NCBI GenBank assembly: GCA_037176705.1 | Contig: CM073886.1 | Coordinates: forward strand, 23,173,501-23,237,500 | DNA from: Molossus alvarezi | Taxonomy: Eukaryota > Chordata > Mammalia > Chiroptera > Molossidae | Length of the DNA: 64,000 nucleotides | Direction of reading: 5' to 3' | Part shown: in pieces, positions 22,063 through 34,044 of the stretch | Layout of the letters: every line of letters begins with the position of its first letter | Position numbering within the stretch: position 1 is the first letter of the stretch | The notes under the pieces: model-generated | The model's database searches: none | What the model was told of the DNA's origin: nothing | Seen by the model: the letters and a program-made list of their open reading frames with translations, nothing else | Position numbers and translations under genes: made by a program

Positions 22063-22958
22063 CTGATTTTAATTAATTTAATTTTAAAGTGATACTCAAC
22101 AGTCATTGGAAACTTTTAAGTATGTTTAAAACAACTTGGGTATGTAAATCACTTTTTCAACTGTAAATTTTATGAAATCTATATACAGATCAAGTATTTC
22201 CGATAAAAGTTCAGCATCTGAATTGAGATGTGTTGTTAAATATAAAAGTATAAAAGACTTGGTCAAAAAAAGAATATAAAGTAACTCGATAGTGTTCATA
22301 CTAATACATGTTGAAATGATAATTTGGACACACTGGGTTAAATAAAATATATTATTAAATTAGTTTTACCTATTTCTTCTTAAATTTTAATACAGCCACC
22401 AGAAAAATTTAAAATACCTACGTGATTCATGCTATATTTCTAATGGACTGTGCCGGGGTGGTAGTAATGAAAAAGTAAGATTCATTTAATTTAGGAAGAA
22501 AATTAGGCTGAGATAATAAATCCAGTAGCCAATAAGTTTGAATAATGGGCAATTATTTGAGAAGAATAGATAAGACAATTATTTCCTGAATTTTGGGGAA
22601 GAAAACCCTTCTAATAGCAGAGAGTGATTATTTTTAAAAACATACCCCCCACACTCCCTTCAAAAAGAAAAAGGTGGGCTGCAGAATTGGTGACTCGAGG
22701 TATAAAGTGCTGAGCTTCTGAAATAAAGTCTCTCTCAGAGGCTTAGAGTAAGCAGCACCTACTGTACCACAAAGTAAGGTACTCAAGGACACACTGAAAG
22801 AATGAACAGAATGCCTGAGTGAACAACATGGAAATTTTTACATCGGGACTAGCCATCTGCTCTCCAGAAGACTTCTGTGTGAGCAAATCTCTCTGGGGTC
22901 ATTGAAACAAAACAGAATATCATGTCAAGAAAAAGCCTCATAAAGATAACTGCTAACA

Positions 22959-23183
22959 GTCTGGCCAGTGTGACTCAGTGGTTGAGCATCGACTCATGCA
23001 CCAAGAGGTCACTGGTTTGATTCCCAGTCAGGGTACATGCCCAGGTTGTGGGCCAAATCCCCACTGGGGGCATGCAGGAGGTGGCCATTTGATGTTCTCT
23101 CTCATCGATATTTCTCTCTCTCTCTCTCCCTCCCCCCACCTTCCTCTCTCCCTAAAATCAATAAAGAAACAATAAATAAATAA
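22959..23183 (+). mobile_element. Ves SINE, type B, with target duplication
   Basis: Full-length sense copy flanked by a perfect 19-base repeat containing AAAGATAACTGCTAAC (22940-22958 and 23184-23202). Confidence 0.95.
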
Positions 23184-24658
23184 ATAAAGATAACTGCTAA
23201 CAAATAAATTATGATACATTTCAAAGCGAAATACCACTGGATTATGTCACATGGCTTTTAATTAGCATGGCTAGGAAGTCATATACTCCCTGGGAGAATT
23301 TTTCTCACTTCTTTACTCTGGGAAGTAGTGACATTCCAAAATGCAAACCTGTAATGTGGTACCTTCCATCCTGGAAAGAGTCCTCATTTTACTCTATACT
23401 CTGCCATTTTATTAACTTCTGCTTTCCCACTCTTCTTTCCAAGGTTTTGGACAAGGAAGAAAAAAGAAAATGATAGGATTATATAAAACAGGTAACAACA
23501 ATCTTTCCAATGTTACTTAGCACTTACTCAATCACTGGATAATGACTCACACATTTCCAATGAAAAATACATTACCAAAATTAAAAATTAAAAAGCCCTG
23601 AAAGAAATGTAATAGATTACAGAAATGTTTGTTTTTAATATATGAACTATAGCTATTACTTTCATTTTCCCCTAGAAATGTGACTTTGAGACATATACAT
23701 TTTCAAAATTCTTAATAGAAAGCACAAAGCAATTATCTAGAAAAAAAAAATCTGGCATTTGGGCACCACAGATACAATATGCATTTTCTGGTGCTTGTCA
23801 AGATATTGCTAAACCCTAAGTAAAAACATGTAACTCCTTAGCCATGATTTTTTTTATTTCTTGTGAGTTAGGGAGGAGGGGAAGAGAAATCCAGTTCCCA
23901 ATGCATTCTTAGGGGAACATAAACTATACAGCTAAATATGCACTGGCACATATATTAACAGGACAGTAAACTAAACATACTCACACCAGCCATTCCCATT
24001 TAACCAAAGCACAATATTAAACATCAATTCAAACACTTCCCTTGTATGTAATTCAGTTAAATTCCTTTCTTTAACAGCCTCAGGGAAGGAAAGACTTCAT
24101 AAAAGAAACTTATCTGCTTAGAAATCCCTCCTACACTCCCTTTTAGGCTGTTCTTTAGTGTCCAGCAGGGAGCCACATGTTCTTTTTTTCTACCCAAACA
24201 ACCCTTTACAAATATAAAAACAATTCTTAGCTCCCAGGCCTACAAAAACAAGCCAAGATACTTTTCAAGCTGAAGTGTCCTTTAGAGGTGACTAGGGCAA
24301 GGCTCCCTTATTTTACAGATGGGAACCTGAAGACCAGTGAGAAGGGGTGACTGAGTGGGCCCTGATCACTCAGGATACCTGCCACTAAAATGACTTGTCA
24401 GGAGAGTCAGTCCCTGCCTATGGGAATTTTTTGTTAGGACGATACTTCTGAAGTCCAAGGGAAATAAGAAAACAATACTAATTGCTAAGTGGGAGACATA
24501 GCCAACTAGTGCAGAAGTTCCAAGAAGAGGACCGACCAGTGGTATGGTATCTCCATTTCATGTCAATGTGCCTGACATCATCCTAGGTAGGCAATATTTA
24601 TCAAGCCCACAGGACTTCAGGTAGGCATTAAAAGTAAGAAGGATATTAGGAAAAGGCT

Positions 24659-24699
24659 ATATATATATAAATATATATTTATATATATATATATATATA
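24659..24699. repeat. (TA)n-rich microsatellite
   Basis: TATATA/AAATATATATTT tract directly before an antisense SINE tail. Confidence 0.85.
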
Positions 24700-24888
24700 T
24701 TTTCTGTATTGATTTTAGAGAGAGAGGAAGAGGGAAACATCGATGAGAGAGAACATTAATCGGCTGCCTCTTGCACACCTCCACTAGGGATCGACCCGAA
24801 ACCCAGGCATGTGCTCCAACCAGGAATAGAACTGACAATCCCTCGGTGGACAGGTTGATGCTCAATCACTGAGCCACACTGGCCAGGC
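24699..24888 (-). mobile_element. Ves SINE, type B
   Basis: Antisense copy from TTTTCTGTATTGATTTTAG to CACACTGGCCAGGC. Confidence 0.88.
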
Positions 24889-25047
24889 AAGAAAGGCACT
24901 ATATTTAAAGCAGTATCATGAGCAAAGGCCAGAAGGTAGAAATCATCATATTGTGCCACCTGCCTCATCCCAGGAGAGTACAGTGGTAAATGGAGTAACT
25001 TGGTCTTGGGCTCCTTTCTCAGCTCCTCATTTATGGTAACTGACTAT

Positions 25048-25395
25048 ATTGGTTTTCCATTTCTGCTATAACAAATTGTCACTAACTTAGTAGCTGAAAA
25101 CACCATAAATGTATCTTACAGTTCTGAAGGTCAAAAGTCCAAAATGGGCCTCACTGAAATGAAATCAAGGTGTCAGATGGGCATGTTCCTTCAGGGGACT
25201 CCAAGGAAGAATCCTTCTTGCCTTTTCCAGCTTCTAGAGTCTACCTGCATTTCTTGTTTTGTGGTTCTCATCCGTCTTCAAAGCCAGTAATGGCCAGACA
25301 AGTCCTTCTCATATTGCATCACTTTGATGTTTTGCCTCTTGATTCCACTTTTAAGCATCCTTCTGATTATATTGGGCCCATTCAGATAATCCAGG
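25048..25395 (+). mobile_element. MLT1-type LTR (ERVL-MaLR), 3' end missing
   Basis: The sequence follows the MLT1 LTR: CTGCTATAACAAATTGTCAC, TTACAGTTCTGAAGGTCA, TTGCCTTTTCCAGCTTCTAG, ATTGGGCCCATTCAGATAAT. It is non-coding and stops at CCAGG, where a truncated SINE begins. Confidence 0.8.
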
Positions 25396-25557
25396 TCAGG
25401 GTACATGCTTAGGTTGTGGGCCCGATCCCCAGTGGGGGGCATGCAGGAGGTGGCCAATCCATGTTCCCTCTCATAGATGTTTCTATCTTTCTCTCTCTCC
25501 CTTCCTCTCTCAAATCAATAAAGAAAATAATATTTAAAAAAAAAAAAAAAAAAAAAA
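25396..25557 (+). mobile_element. Ves SINE, type B, 5'-truncated
   Basis: Begins at TCAGGGTACATGC in mid-element, joined directly to the MLT1 LTR. It ends in a pure A run of about 22 bases. Confidence 0.85.
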
Positions 25558-25929
25558 GAATGTTACCTACAGGGTAAGTAAATCCTACCCTTCAGACCTC
25601 TTGATGCTGTATAAAATTTCACAATCTAACAGAAAAGTGCTCCAAAAAAGCTTTATTTATGAATAAGGATATGGAGGAAGGCACTTTTATATGTACTGAC
25701 TTAATTCTACCAGCGAAACACAGCACCATCAGATGCCACCTGGTGGAGTAGAGAGACCCTACACTGGAATTACAAGATTTTCCCCTCTAATTCCTCTTAC
25801 AAAAAGTCATTGCAACACTATTTCCCAAAGGTATTCCTTAGAAAACTGATGCCACAGGTTCCTTTGGCAACTAAGTTTAGAAATTCCTAAAGCTGGTAGA
25901 AGGCAGTGAAAATGATATCTTTAGTTAAA

Positions 25930-26235
25930 TAGTTTGGTGTATTTTATCTTATTTTTTCCCATCACCATTTATATCCCCATCTCCTCTTCCACCTCCACTC
26001 ACCCCTCTCCCCTAGCCCCCTGCAATCACCACATTGTTGTCTATGTCCATGAGTTCTTTATTTTTGTCTTTTTTTTTTGTTCAGTCCCTCCACCACCTCC
26101 CCAACACACACCCATCCAAGCTGTCTGCCTGCTCTCAATCTATGAGTCTGTCTCTATTTTGCTTTTTGGATCAGTTTTAGTGTATTTTCAAGGTGACACT
26201 GAAGTATCATTTGACTTTCAATTCAAATAATTAGG
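25930..26235 (-). mobile_element. bat L1 3' UTR, antisense
   Basis: The complement of the purine-rich L1 3' UTR seen in sense at 18720-18960 and 33180-33400: TCCCCATCTCCTCTTCC, CCACCACCTCCCCAACAC, GTCTGTCTCTATTTTGC. Boundaries are approximate. Confidence 0.7.
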
Positions 26236-27583
26236 ATTGTGGTGTCAGGGGACAATAAGAAGCCAGTGGAAAGAAAGAAGAATAGACCAGGCAGGGCTCC
26301 ATCCAATCCTGTTTTAAGTGATTCCTCCACATTGGTCTATGAACCTGAAAGGCCAGGCATGAGGAGAGTAGTGGTGGTGGGAGGGGATCCAAAATGACTT
26401 AACATCCCACTGCTAAAATCATTCTCATTTAAGCAATTTCAAGGTGCCCTTTATTAGTCATTATTCATTCAATCTCTTAGCTACAATGCTGATCAAGCAG
26501 TGTTACAGCTGCAAGAGTAAGAAGGCAAAATCTTGGCCTCAAGGCACTCAATAAACATTATCTGAATAAACCAGCTCCTATTCTGGTGGGAGAAAGATGC
26601 TGTCAGTTCTACAGTGAGGACACCATGAAGTACAAAGAAGCAGATATAGACTGCTTCAGGAAAAGGGAGGAATAACTGTGTCCACTGTTTGGTCAAGTTA
26701 CATAAAATCTGGTGTAGATGCTTTTACGAAAACAGAATTCACTTTAAGTGCCTTCAGCCAGGTGGCTTTCTAACTAAGCTAATATAGGCTTTAAGACTAT
26801 TACTTTATTCATACCCGATATATTTCCCATAGAATGTGACCTGGTAAAACAAGCATCAACCTTATCTCCAACCTCTAATTTTACAGACAATCTCAAACTC
26901 GGAAAAGTCAAACATTTTGTTACAGTTTACAGATCCTGTCAAGGGCAGGCAAAGAATAAGGACCAGGCACTGCCAGCTCCCAAGCCACTGCTTTCCCCCC
27001 TAAACAGCACTGCATCCTTTTTGTAGGCTGAAAAACAAACAAACAAACAAAAATACCACGATTTCTTGCAAATTTTCTTTTAAAAAAAGTCACTGAACTA
27101 CAGCAGAATATAACATTTTACCACAACACATTTTACAGCAAATAATGAAACAAAATGAAAAAAAAAAAAAAATCAAGTAACCTAAAAATATTGATCCCCT
27201 CTACCAATTTTTTAAAAAATTTATATTTGCTGAATGCATCACCAATGAACTCCTTTTTCCTCCATTGACCCCCTCTACCTCAATCCTGCCCCCCTCATGC
27301 CTTCCCCACTCAACTGTTTGTGTCCCCTGGTTATGCACATATGCCTAGAAATGCTTTGGTTTATCTCTTCCTGCCCTCCCTCCCCACTTCCCTTTGAGGT
27401 TCGTCAGTCTAACAAACAATTTGTACTTCTTAATTCCTTCATCTTTTTCACCCATCCTCCCCAGCCCCCTCCCATTTGGCAAACAATAAGAAGTTCTTTG
27501 TATCATCTATAAGTCTGTTTCTGTTCTGGTTGCTCATTTCCTTTGTAGGTTAAATTGTTGATAGATATGTATTTATTGCTATT

Positions 27584-28776
27584 TTATTGTTCATATTTTT
27601 GTTCTTCTCCTTCAAGAAGACCCTTCAACATTTCATATAATACTGATTTGGTTGTGATGAACTCCTTTAGCTTTTTCTTGTTTGGGAAACTCTTGCTATG
27701 TCCATGAATTCTATTTTTTTTTTTTTTTTTTGTACAGACAGAGTAGGAGGGAGAGAGAGGAAGAGAGAGAGGGAAACATCGATGTGAAAGGGACACATCG
27801 AGTGGCTGCCACCCGCACGACCAACCAGGGCCGGGGACAAACTGCAACCGAGGCACATGCCCTTAGCGGGAACCGAACCCGGGTCTCTCCGGACCGCAGG
27901 TGGATGCTCTAACTGCTGAGCCAAACCGGCCAGGGCTGTCCATGAATTCTAAATGATAGCTTTGCAGGATAGAATAATCTTGGTTGGTCATTCTTTTCAT
28001 CACTTTGAATATCTCTTGCCACTCCTTTCTGGCCTGCAAAGTTTCTTTTGAGAAATCAGCTGACAGTCTTATAGGAGCTCCTTTGTGGGTAACTAACTCC
28101 TTTTCTCTGGTTGTTTTTAAGATTCTCTCTCTTTGTCTTTAACCTTTGGCATTTTGATGATTATGTGTCTTTGGTGTGGACCTCTTTGGGTTCATCTTGT
28201 TTGAGATTCTCAGCAATGCCTGGACTTGTATGTCTGTTTCTTTACCAAGTTAGGGAAGTTTTCTGTCATTATTTTTTCAAATAGGTTTTCAATTTCTTGC
28301 CCTCTCTCTTCTCCTGGCACCCCCATGATGCTAATGTTGGTATGCTTGAAGTTGTCCCAGAGGCTCCCCTTACACTATCCTCATTTTTTTGGATTATTTT
28401 TCTTTTTGCTGTTCTGATTGGGTGTATTTTGCTTCCTTATATTCCAAATTGATGGTTTGCTTCTTGATTTCACCTACTCTACTATTGATTCCCTGTAAAT
28501 TATTCTTTATTTCATTTAGTGCAGCCTTCACTTCTGACTGGTCCTTTTTTATGTTGCTGATGTTCTAAGTTTCTTGGAGTTCTCCTTAATCTCCTGGAAA
28601 TTCTCACTAAGGTCCTTCAAGGTCTCACTAAGTTCCTTGAGCATCCTCATAACCAGTGTTTTAAACTCTGTATGTGATTGCTTATTTCCATTTTGTTTAG
28701 TTCTTTTTCTGGAAGTTTGTTCTGTTCTTTCATTTGAGACATTATTTGTCTCCTCATTTTGGCTGCTTCCCTGCAT
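27584..28776 (-). pseudogene. L1 ORF1 remnant
   Basis: The start (MQGSSQNEETNNVSNERTEQ) is followed by a coiled-coil section (FKTLVMRMLKELSETLKDLS). The end (KKLKEFITTKSVLYEMLKGL) matches the known N- and C-termini of laurasiatherian L1 ORF1 proteins, an RNA-binding chaperone. The frame is lost near 28560 by a shift, further breaks follow, and a SINE interrupts it at 27713-27936. It is not functional. Confidence 0.85.
27713..27936 (-). mobile_element. Ves SINE, type A, nested in L1 ORF1
   Basis: Antisense copy with a perfect 14-base duplication TGTCCATGAATTCT (27699-27712 and 27937-27950). It lacks the usual ATCCTCACCCGAGG tail but has a long T run. Confidence 0.95.
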
Positions 28777-30222
28777 TTGTTTCTATGTATTAGGTAGAGT
28801 TGCTATGTCTCCTAGGCTTTGTAGGGTGGCCTATTGTTGTAGGTGTCCTATAGGGTCCAATGGCACAGCTTCCCTGATCACCCGAGCTGGGCCCTGAAGG
28901 TGTACCCCTCGTGTGGACTTTACACCCTTCTGATGTAATTGAGCCTTGATTGCTGTTGGCACATCAATGGGAGGGATTATTCAGGCTGATCAGCTGCAAA
29001 GACTGGCTGTGCCCACTGACCACTAGCCTCTGACTACCTCGGAGGATCAGCGGTGTAGGAGCCCACCACACAGAGCAAGACTTACTTCAGCAGGGCTCTG
29101 GTACCCACTGAATCCACTCATGGAGTGTGTCACTTATAGAGGTGGTTGGGTAGTGGTGCTTTGATGTGGTCTGAAGCTGTCCACTGGGTGTGCTGGCTCT
29201 GGGGCAAGGTCAGCCACTGCCTGTGTTCTACCCGGGGCCAGGTGTAAGCTACAAAGTGATCTCAGATGACTGCTTCTTGGGCTGGGCTTGGAGGAACCCA
29301 GGAAAAGTCAAGTTGTGAACCAAGGCTGGCTGCTTCTAGTGCCAGGCCTGGGGCCACTTAATGAAAGGTATGGGGCTCACTGAGACGAGATGCTGCTTAA
29401 GAGATTTTTAAAAAATGTGAAGCAGGATCCAAGACAGGCCAATCCTATGGTAAAGCCATTGGAAACAGCTTGGGTGGGCCGAAAATCAGTTGGGGCAGGG
29501 TCTCAGGGAATTACCAGGCTGGGGCAAACAGTATGAATCAGGTTGCTGGAGTCCCAGATATAGCAGCAGTCTGTTGCCCCAGGGAAGGGCTCACCAAAGG
29601 AACAACGGCCTCAACAGCGGTCTGTCCAGGAGAAAGCTGCCCCTCCAGCTCTTGCCCCAATGCCAAACAACTCAGTTCTTCCCTATATGTCTCTGGTGCC
29701 TTTCAAGCTGCCTCCCCAACATTGGATCCCAGAAGGAGCAAGTCTGGGTAAGTCCGTGCGGGGGCCCTTTAAGAGGAACTGCCTGGGACTCCAGCAGCCT
29801 AAGCCTCCTTCAGCCTCAGTTCCTGCTGGTTTTTATAGCCAGAAGTGATAGGGACTCCTCTTCCTGGCACTGGAACCTTGTGCTGGGAACCTAGTGTGAA
29901 ATGGGACCCCTCACTCCTCAGGGAGGACCTTCACAGCCGAGATGTCCCTACTGATTTTTATCTGCCACATGTGGGTGTGGGACCAGCCTGCCCACACCTC
30001 CACCCCTCCTACCAGTCTTGATGTGGCTTCTTCTTTAATTTCGTAGTTGTAGGACTTCCATTCAGCTCAGTTTCAGGTGGTTCTAAATGATGGTTGTTCT
30101 GTAGTTTAGTTGTAATTTTGATATTGTTGTAGTTGTAATTTTGATGTGATGTACTTGGGAGGAGGCAAGTACCACGTTTACCTACGCGCCATCTTGACTG
30201 GAAGTTCCCTACCAAATTTTTT

Positions 30223-30452
30223 CTTTCTTTCTTTTTTAAGAATTTTTTCTTTATTGATTTTAGAGAGAGAGGAAGGGAAAGGGAGAGAGAGACAGAAACA
30301 TCGATGAGAGAAAACACTGACTGGCCACCTCCTGCATGTCCCCCACTGGGGATTGGGCCCACAATCTGGGCATGTACCCTGACCGGGAATCAAACCAGCG
30401 ACCTCTTGGTGCATGGGTCAACGCTCAACCATTGAGCCACACCAGACAGGCA
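30223..30452 (-). mobile_element. Ves SINE, type B, at the L1 5' boundary
   Basis: Antisense full-length copy. It is followed at 30453 by CTACCATATTTTCTT, which resembles the L1 target sequence at 30209. Two insertions thus used the same target. Confidence 0.9.
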
Positions 30453-31156
30453 GCTACCATATTTTCTTAAAGCAAAAAAGGGAAAGAAGTCTGTCTGCCA
30501 AGATCAAACGTGCAAAGGTTAAAAGAGGAATAGGCTTTGCAGTCTGGGAAGAGTGGAAAAGTCCGAGAGACTGGTTTCCCTCAGGATCTTGAAACATACA
30601 CAGACTGCCAGCCCACAAAATCATTCAACACTTTGAGATGCTTAAACTTTAATGAAGGATGTGTGAGACCTATTATAAAAAATTAAAAGAAAGGGTTGAA
30701 TAAATAATCATGCTGTGATCCTAAAAAAGGAAGCTGACTGTTATGAACATGTCAATTACCTCTAAATCAATTTATACATTTAATACAATTTCAACCAAAA
30801 TCCACCAAATGCATGAATAGATATAAAAGAATATTCTATAAAACATAAGAATTAGAGGAAGCAGAGTCCAGACTTTACTTAAAATCAAGAAATGTTATAT
30901 TTACATATATAAAAAGAGGTATCTAGACCTAGAGAAAACACAGAAATAGACCCAATTATATGTAAAAAAATATTTCATGATAAAACAGGCATCATCAAGA
31001 TAAGTAAAAAAGGAAGCATTATTTTGTGAATGGTGCTAACTTATTAGCCAATAAGGAAAAGGGATGGAGGAGGTCAATTGTGCTCTGTATTTTAAGCCAA
31101 AGTAAAATTTTTAAAAAGTGAACTAATTAGTTATCAGATTTTTAGGAGGAAAAAAT

Positions 31157-31362
31157 TTTTTTTTTAAAATCCTCACCCGAGGATATTTTTCCATTTATTT
31201 TCAGACAGAATGGGAGGGAGAGATAGACACATCAATTGGTTGCCTCCCGCACAAACCCAACCAGGCCCAGGGACTGAACTGCAACCAAGGTACATGCCCT
31301 TGACAGAATCGAGCCTGTGACTCTTTGATCCATGGGCCGACGCTCTAACTGCTGAGCCAAAA
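31157..31362 (-). mobile_element. Ves SINE, type A
   Basis: Antisense copy from AAAATCCTCACCCGAGGAT to GCTGAGCCAAAA. The last bases of the head are lost. Confidence 0.88.
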
Positions 31363-31409
31363 AATTTTGGCTAGAACAAAAAATTTTTAATCATGAAAAA
31401 GAACCACAG

Positions 31410-31615
31410 CCTTAGCCAGTGTGGCTCAGTTGAATGAGTGTCATCCATGCACCAAAACATCAGAGATTCAATTCCAGTGAGAGCACGTGTCCAGGTTGCG
31501 GGTTCAGTCCCCAGTCTGGATACTTATTAGAGGCAACATATTGATGTTGCTCTCTTACATCCATGTTTCTTTCCCCTTCCCAACTTCCTTTCTCTCAAAA
31601 ATCAATTAAAAAAAT
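31410..31615 (+). mobile_element. Ves SINE, type C
   Basis: Diverged sense copy from GCCTTAGCCAGTGTGGC to AAAATCAATTAAAAAA. Confidence 0.85.
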
Positions 31616-31948
31616 TTTTTTAAGAAAAAGAACCACAGATTTAATTACATGAAAATATAGAACTGCTGTATAAAAAAATAATAATAGTAAACCAGCTAGA
31701 AAAATAATAAACAGAAATATAACAAAGGGTTACAAGTCCATACCTCCTAACAAACAGGCCTATATAAACTAACAAATCAACACCAAGACAGATCGACAGG
31801 TCAAAGATATGGGTAACTGAGATGAAAAGAAATAGTTAAAACAATAAAAAGAGAAAGCAGTTAATATTGTGCTGAAGTGGTAAGTAAAATTTCCCTTATT
31901 TCCTTATTATAATGTGCAATAATATCAAACATTAGATAAATACTTTTA

Positions 31949-32220
31949 TTTATTTATTTTTTTTATTTTTATTTTTTTTTATCCTCACCCGAGGATATTT
32001 TTTCCATTTTTTGTACAGATAGAGTGGGAGGGAGAGAGAGGAAGGGAGAGAGAGTGAGAAACATCGACGTGAAGGGACACATCGAGTGCCTGCCACCCGC
32101 ACGACCAACCAGGGCCGGGGACAAACTGCAACCAAAGTACGTGCCCTTAGCGGGAACCAAACCTGGGTCTCTCCGGACCGCAGGCCGACGCTCTAACCGC
32201 TGAGCCAAACTGGCCAGGGC
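31949..32220 (-). mobile_element. Ves SINE, type A, with target duplication
   Basis: Full-length antisense copy flanked by a perfect 16-base repeat TAGATAAATACTTTTA (31933-31948 and 32221-32236). It is close to consensus, so young. Confidence 0.95.
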
Positions 32221-32669
32221 TAGATAAATACTTTTAAAGGGATGGCAATGGCAAAGCACCATAGAACCAGATCTTGCAACATTTTTGAGGGTAGGAATGT
32301 ACTGCCTTCTTAGCACACCCCTAGCACCTAGGCATGATGCTTCATATATGGTATATGCTCAAAATATCTGTAGACTAATGGCCAGCTAGCTTCAAGAAAC
32401 AAATGTCACAATATGTCCTGGTTATTTCTAAGGCAATTTTTAAAAATCACTGAGGCAATTGGAAATGCTGTGCATCTGTAAACGCTTGTGGCTTGTTGAA
32501 CCGGAACACCTGCTCTCTACTACAACAGTCTAAACACTTCTTCAGTTAAGCTCCCTATAATTAAACATTAAGTGTGTCAAATGTTTCTCGGGCCTTGATT
32601 TGTGCACATAATCTAAACACAACACTGACCAGAATTTACAATTCAAACTGTACCATTAAAAAAGAAGTG

Positions 32670-33529
32670 AGGGCCACCATCAACAAATCATCAAAAAGAA
32701 GTGTTGGCGAGGGTGTGAAGAAAAGGGAGCTCTAGTACACTGCTGGTGGGAATGCAGACTGGTGCAGCCACTGTGGAAAACACTATGGTGTTACCTCAAA
32801 AAGTTAAAAATTGAACTGCCATTTGATCCAGCGATCCCACTTCTAGGAATATACCCTAAGAAACCTGAAACACCAGTCAGAAAGAATACATGTACCCCTA
32901 TGTTCATAGCAGCACATACAATAGCTTTTTACAATAGCTAAGATCTGGAAACAACCCAAGTGTCCATCAGTAGATGAGTGGATTAAAAAGCTGTGGTACA
33001 TGTACACAATGGAATACTATGCAGCTGTAAGAAAGAAAGATCTCTTATCCTTTGAGATGGCATGGAAGGACTTGGAGAGTATTATGCTAAGCGAAACAAA
33101 TCAAGCACAGAGACAAATATCACATGATCTCACTTATTTGTGGAATATAATAAACAAACTGCTGAACAAAATTAACCCAGAGACACAGAGGTGGGGTACA
33201 GACTGACAAGCCTCAGAGGAGGGGGGGTTTGTGGGAGAAGAGATAAACCACAGAACTTACATGCATGTATGCATGACCAATGAACATAGACAACAAAGCT
33301 GGGGATAGGGAGGGGGTAAAGGGGAAGAGGGTATCAATGGGGGGGAAAGGAGAAACATCTGTAACAAAAACAAATTAATAAATAAAAAATTTTAAAAAAT
33401 AAATAAAAAAGACATGGGGCAGGGGGGATGGGTAGGAGCAGGAAGAAAGGTATCAATGGGGAAATAAAGGAGGGATATCTATAATACTTTCAACAATAAA
33501 GATAAATTTAGAAATTTTTAATTAAAAAT
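32670..33529 (+). mobile_element. bat L1 3' end with second tail (3' transduction candidate)
   Basis: A 5'-truncated L1 covers the ORF2 end and 3' UTR. The translated tail at 33000-33206 contains MEYYAAVRKKDLLSFEMAWK, the known ORF2 C-terminal region. After the L1 A-rich end (about 33411) comes another purine-rich stretch resembling a different L1 terminus, then a final A-rich tail. AAAAAGAAGTG at 32659-32669 and 33530-33540 flanks the whole. Confidence 0.8.
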
Positions 33530-34044
33530 AAAAAGAAGTGTACATATGTTTCTCTTACCAAACATCTGCTATTGATAATAAGTAAAATACCATTTGACTT
33601 TATGGTAGGAGAAAGAAAAGAGGAAAATAGCCTAGATGCCCAAAGCATAATTTATTTTAGGTAGTCCTTCACAGTGAACATATTATGGGAAAATCATTCC
33701 AAATTTGTCTTTTTCTTCTAAAAATGGTTCATTAAACATAAGTGGGAGCTCATCTACAAAAATGAGATGAAAAAGTTCATACACAACAGGATTAAACTAG
33801 AATAGGGTCACAAGATAGGGAAGAAATGTAGTAAAGTTAAACGAGACTAGATTTATTCTGAGAAGAAATTTCATATAATCATTTGTCAAAATTAATGATT
33901 TGACCAAAGAGCTTCAATTTGTACCTTCAAGTAGTTTTTACCCATTTATTGCCTTCTTTTGCTTAAAAACAAAAGAAATAAACAGGGAGGAGAGGCTGCT
34001 ATCTTGCACTTGAAAAGGTTTTTCCAAAAAGAAGCCATATTTTG

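Larger units (their letters stand above)
21598..22452 (-). mobile_element. MER58-like hAT-Charlie DNA element, split by SINEs
   Basis: Both parts (21598-21720 and 22065-22452) resemble the MER58 group from memory: GGGAGCCACCAGCTAAATGTAG-like text at the left, then TGAATTGAGATGTGTTGTTA, ATGTTGAAATGATAATTTGG, GGGTTAAATAAAATATATTA. The right edge ends ATTTCTAATGGACTGTGCCG. The orientation call is uncertain, and no transposase is present. Confidence 0.55.
27214..30208 (-). mobile_element. HAL1-like L1 derivative: 5' UTR + ORF1 + 3' UTR, no ORF2
   Basis: Read on the minus strand. The 5' end at about 30208 begins with AGTCAAGATGGCGC, a YY1-type site as at L1 5' ends. About 1.4 kb of 5' UTR follows (to 28777), then an ORF1 remnant (28776-27584), then about ten ORF2 codons' worth of sequence. 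A direct jump at about 27555 leads into the 3' UTR, which ends at 27214. CTACCAATTTTTT at 27201-27213 and CTACCAAATTTTTT at 30209-30222 are the target duplication. A younger SINE (27713-27936) is nested in ORF1. Confidence 0.8.
30640..31900 (+). mobile_element. old L1 ORF2 fragment, interrupted by SINEs
   Basis: The parts 30640-31150 and 31616-31900 read like diverged L1 ORF2 (AATACAATTTCAACCAAAATC, AAATAGACCCAATTATATG, CTAACAAATCAACACC). There is no open frame. Confidence 0.6.

Noticed and set aside
30009..30414. Frames of 78 and 117 codons
   Set aside because: They cross from a SINE into the L1 5' UTR. Not a gene.
33000..33206. 68-codon frame as a gene
   Set aside because: It is the C-terminal scrap of L1 ORF2 in a truncated element.
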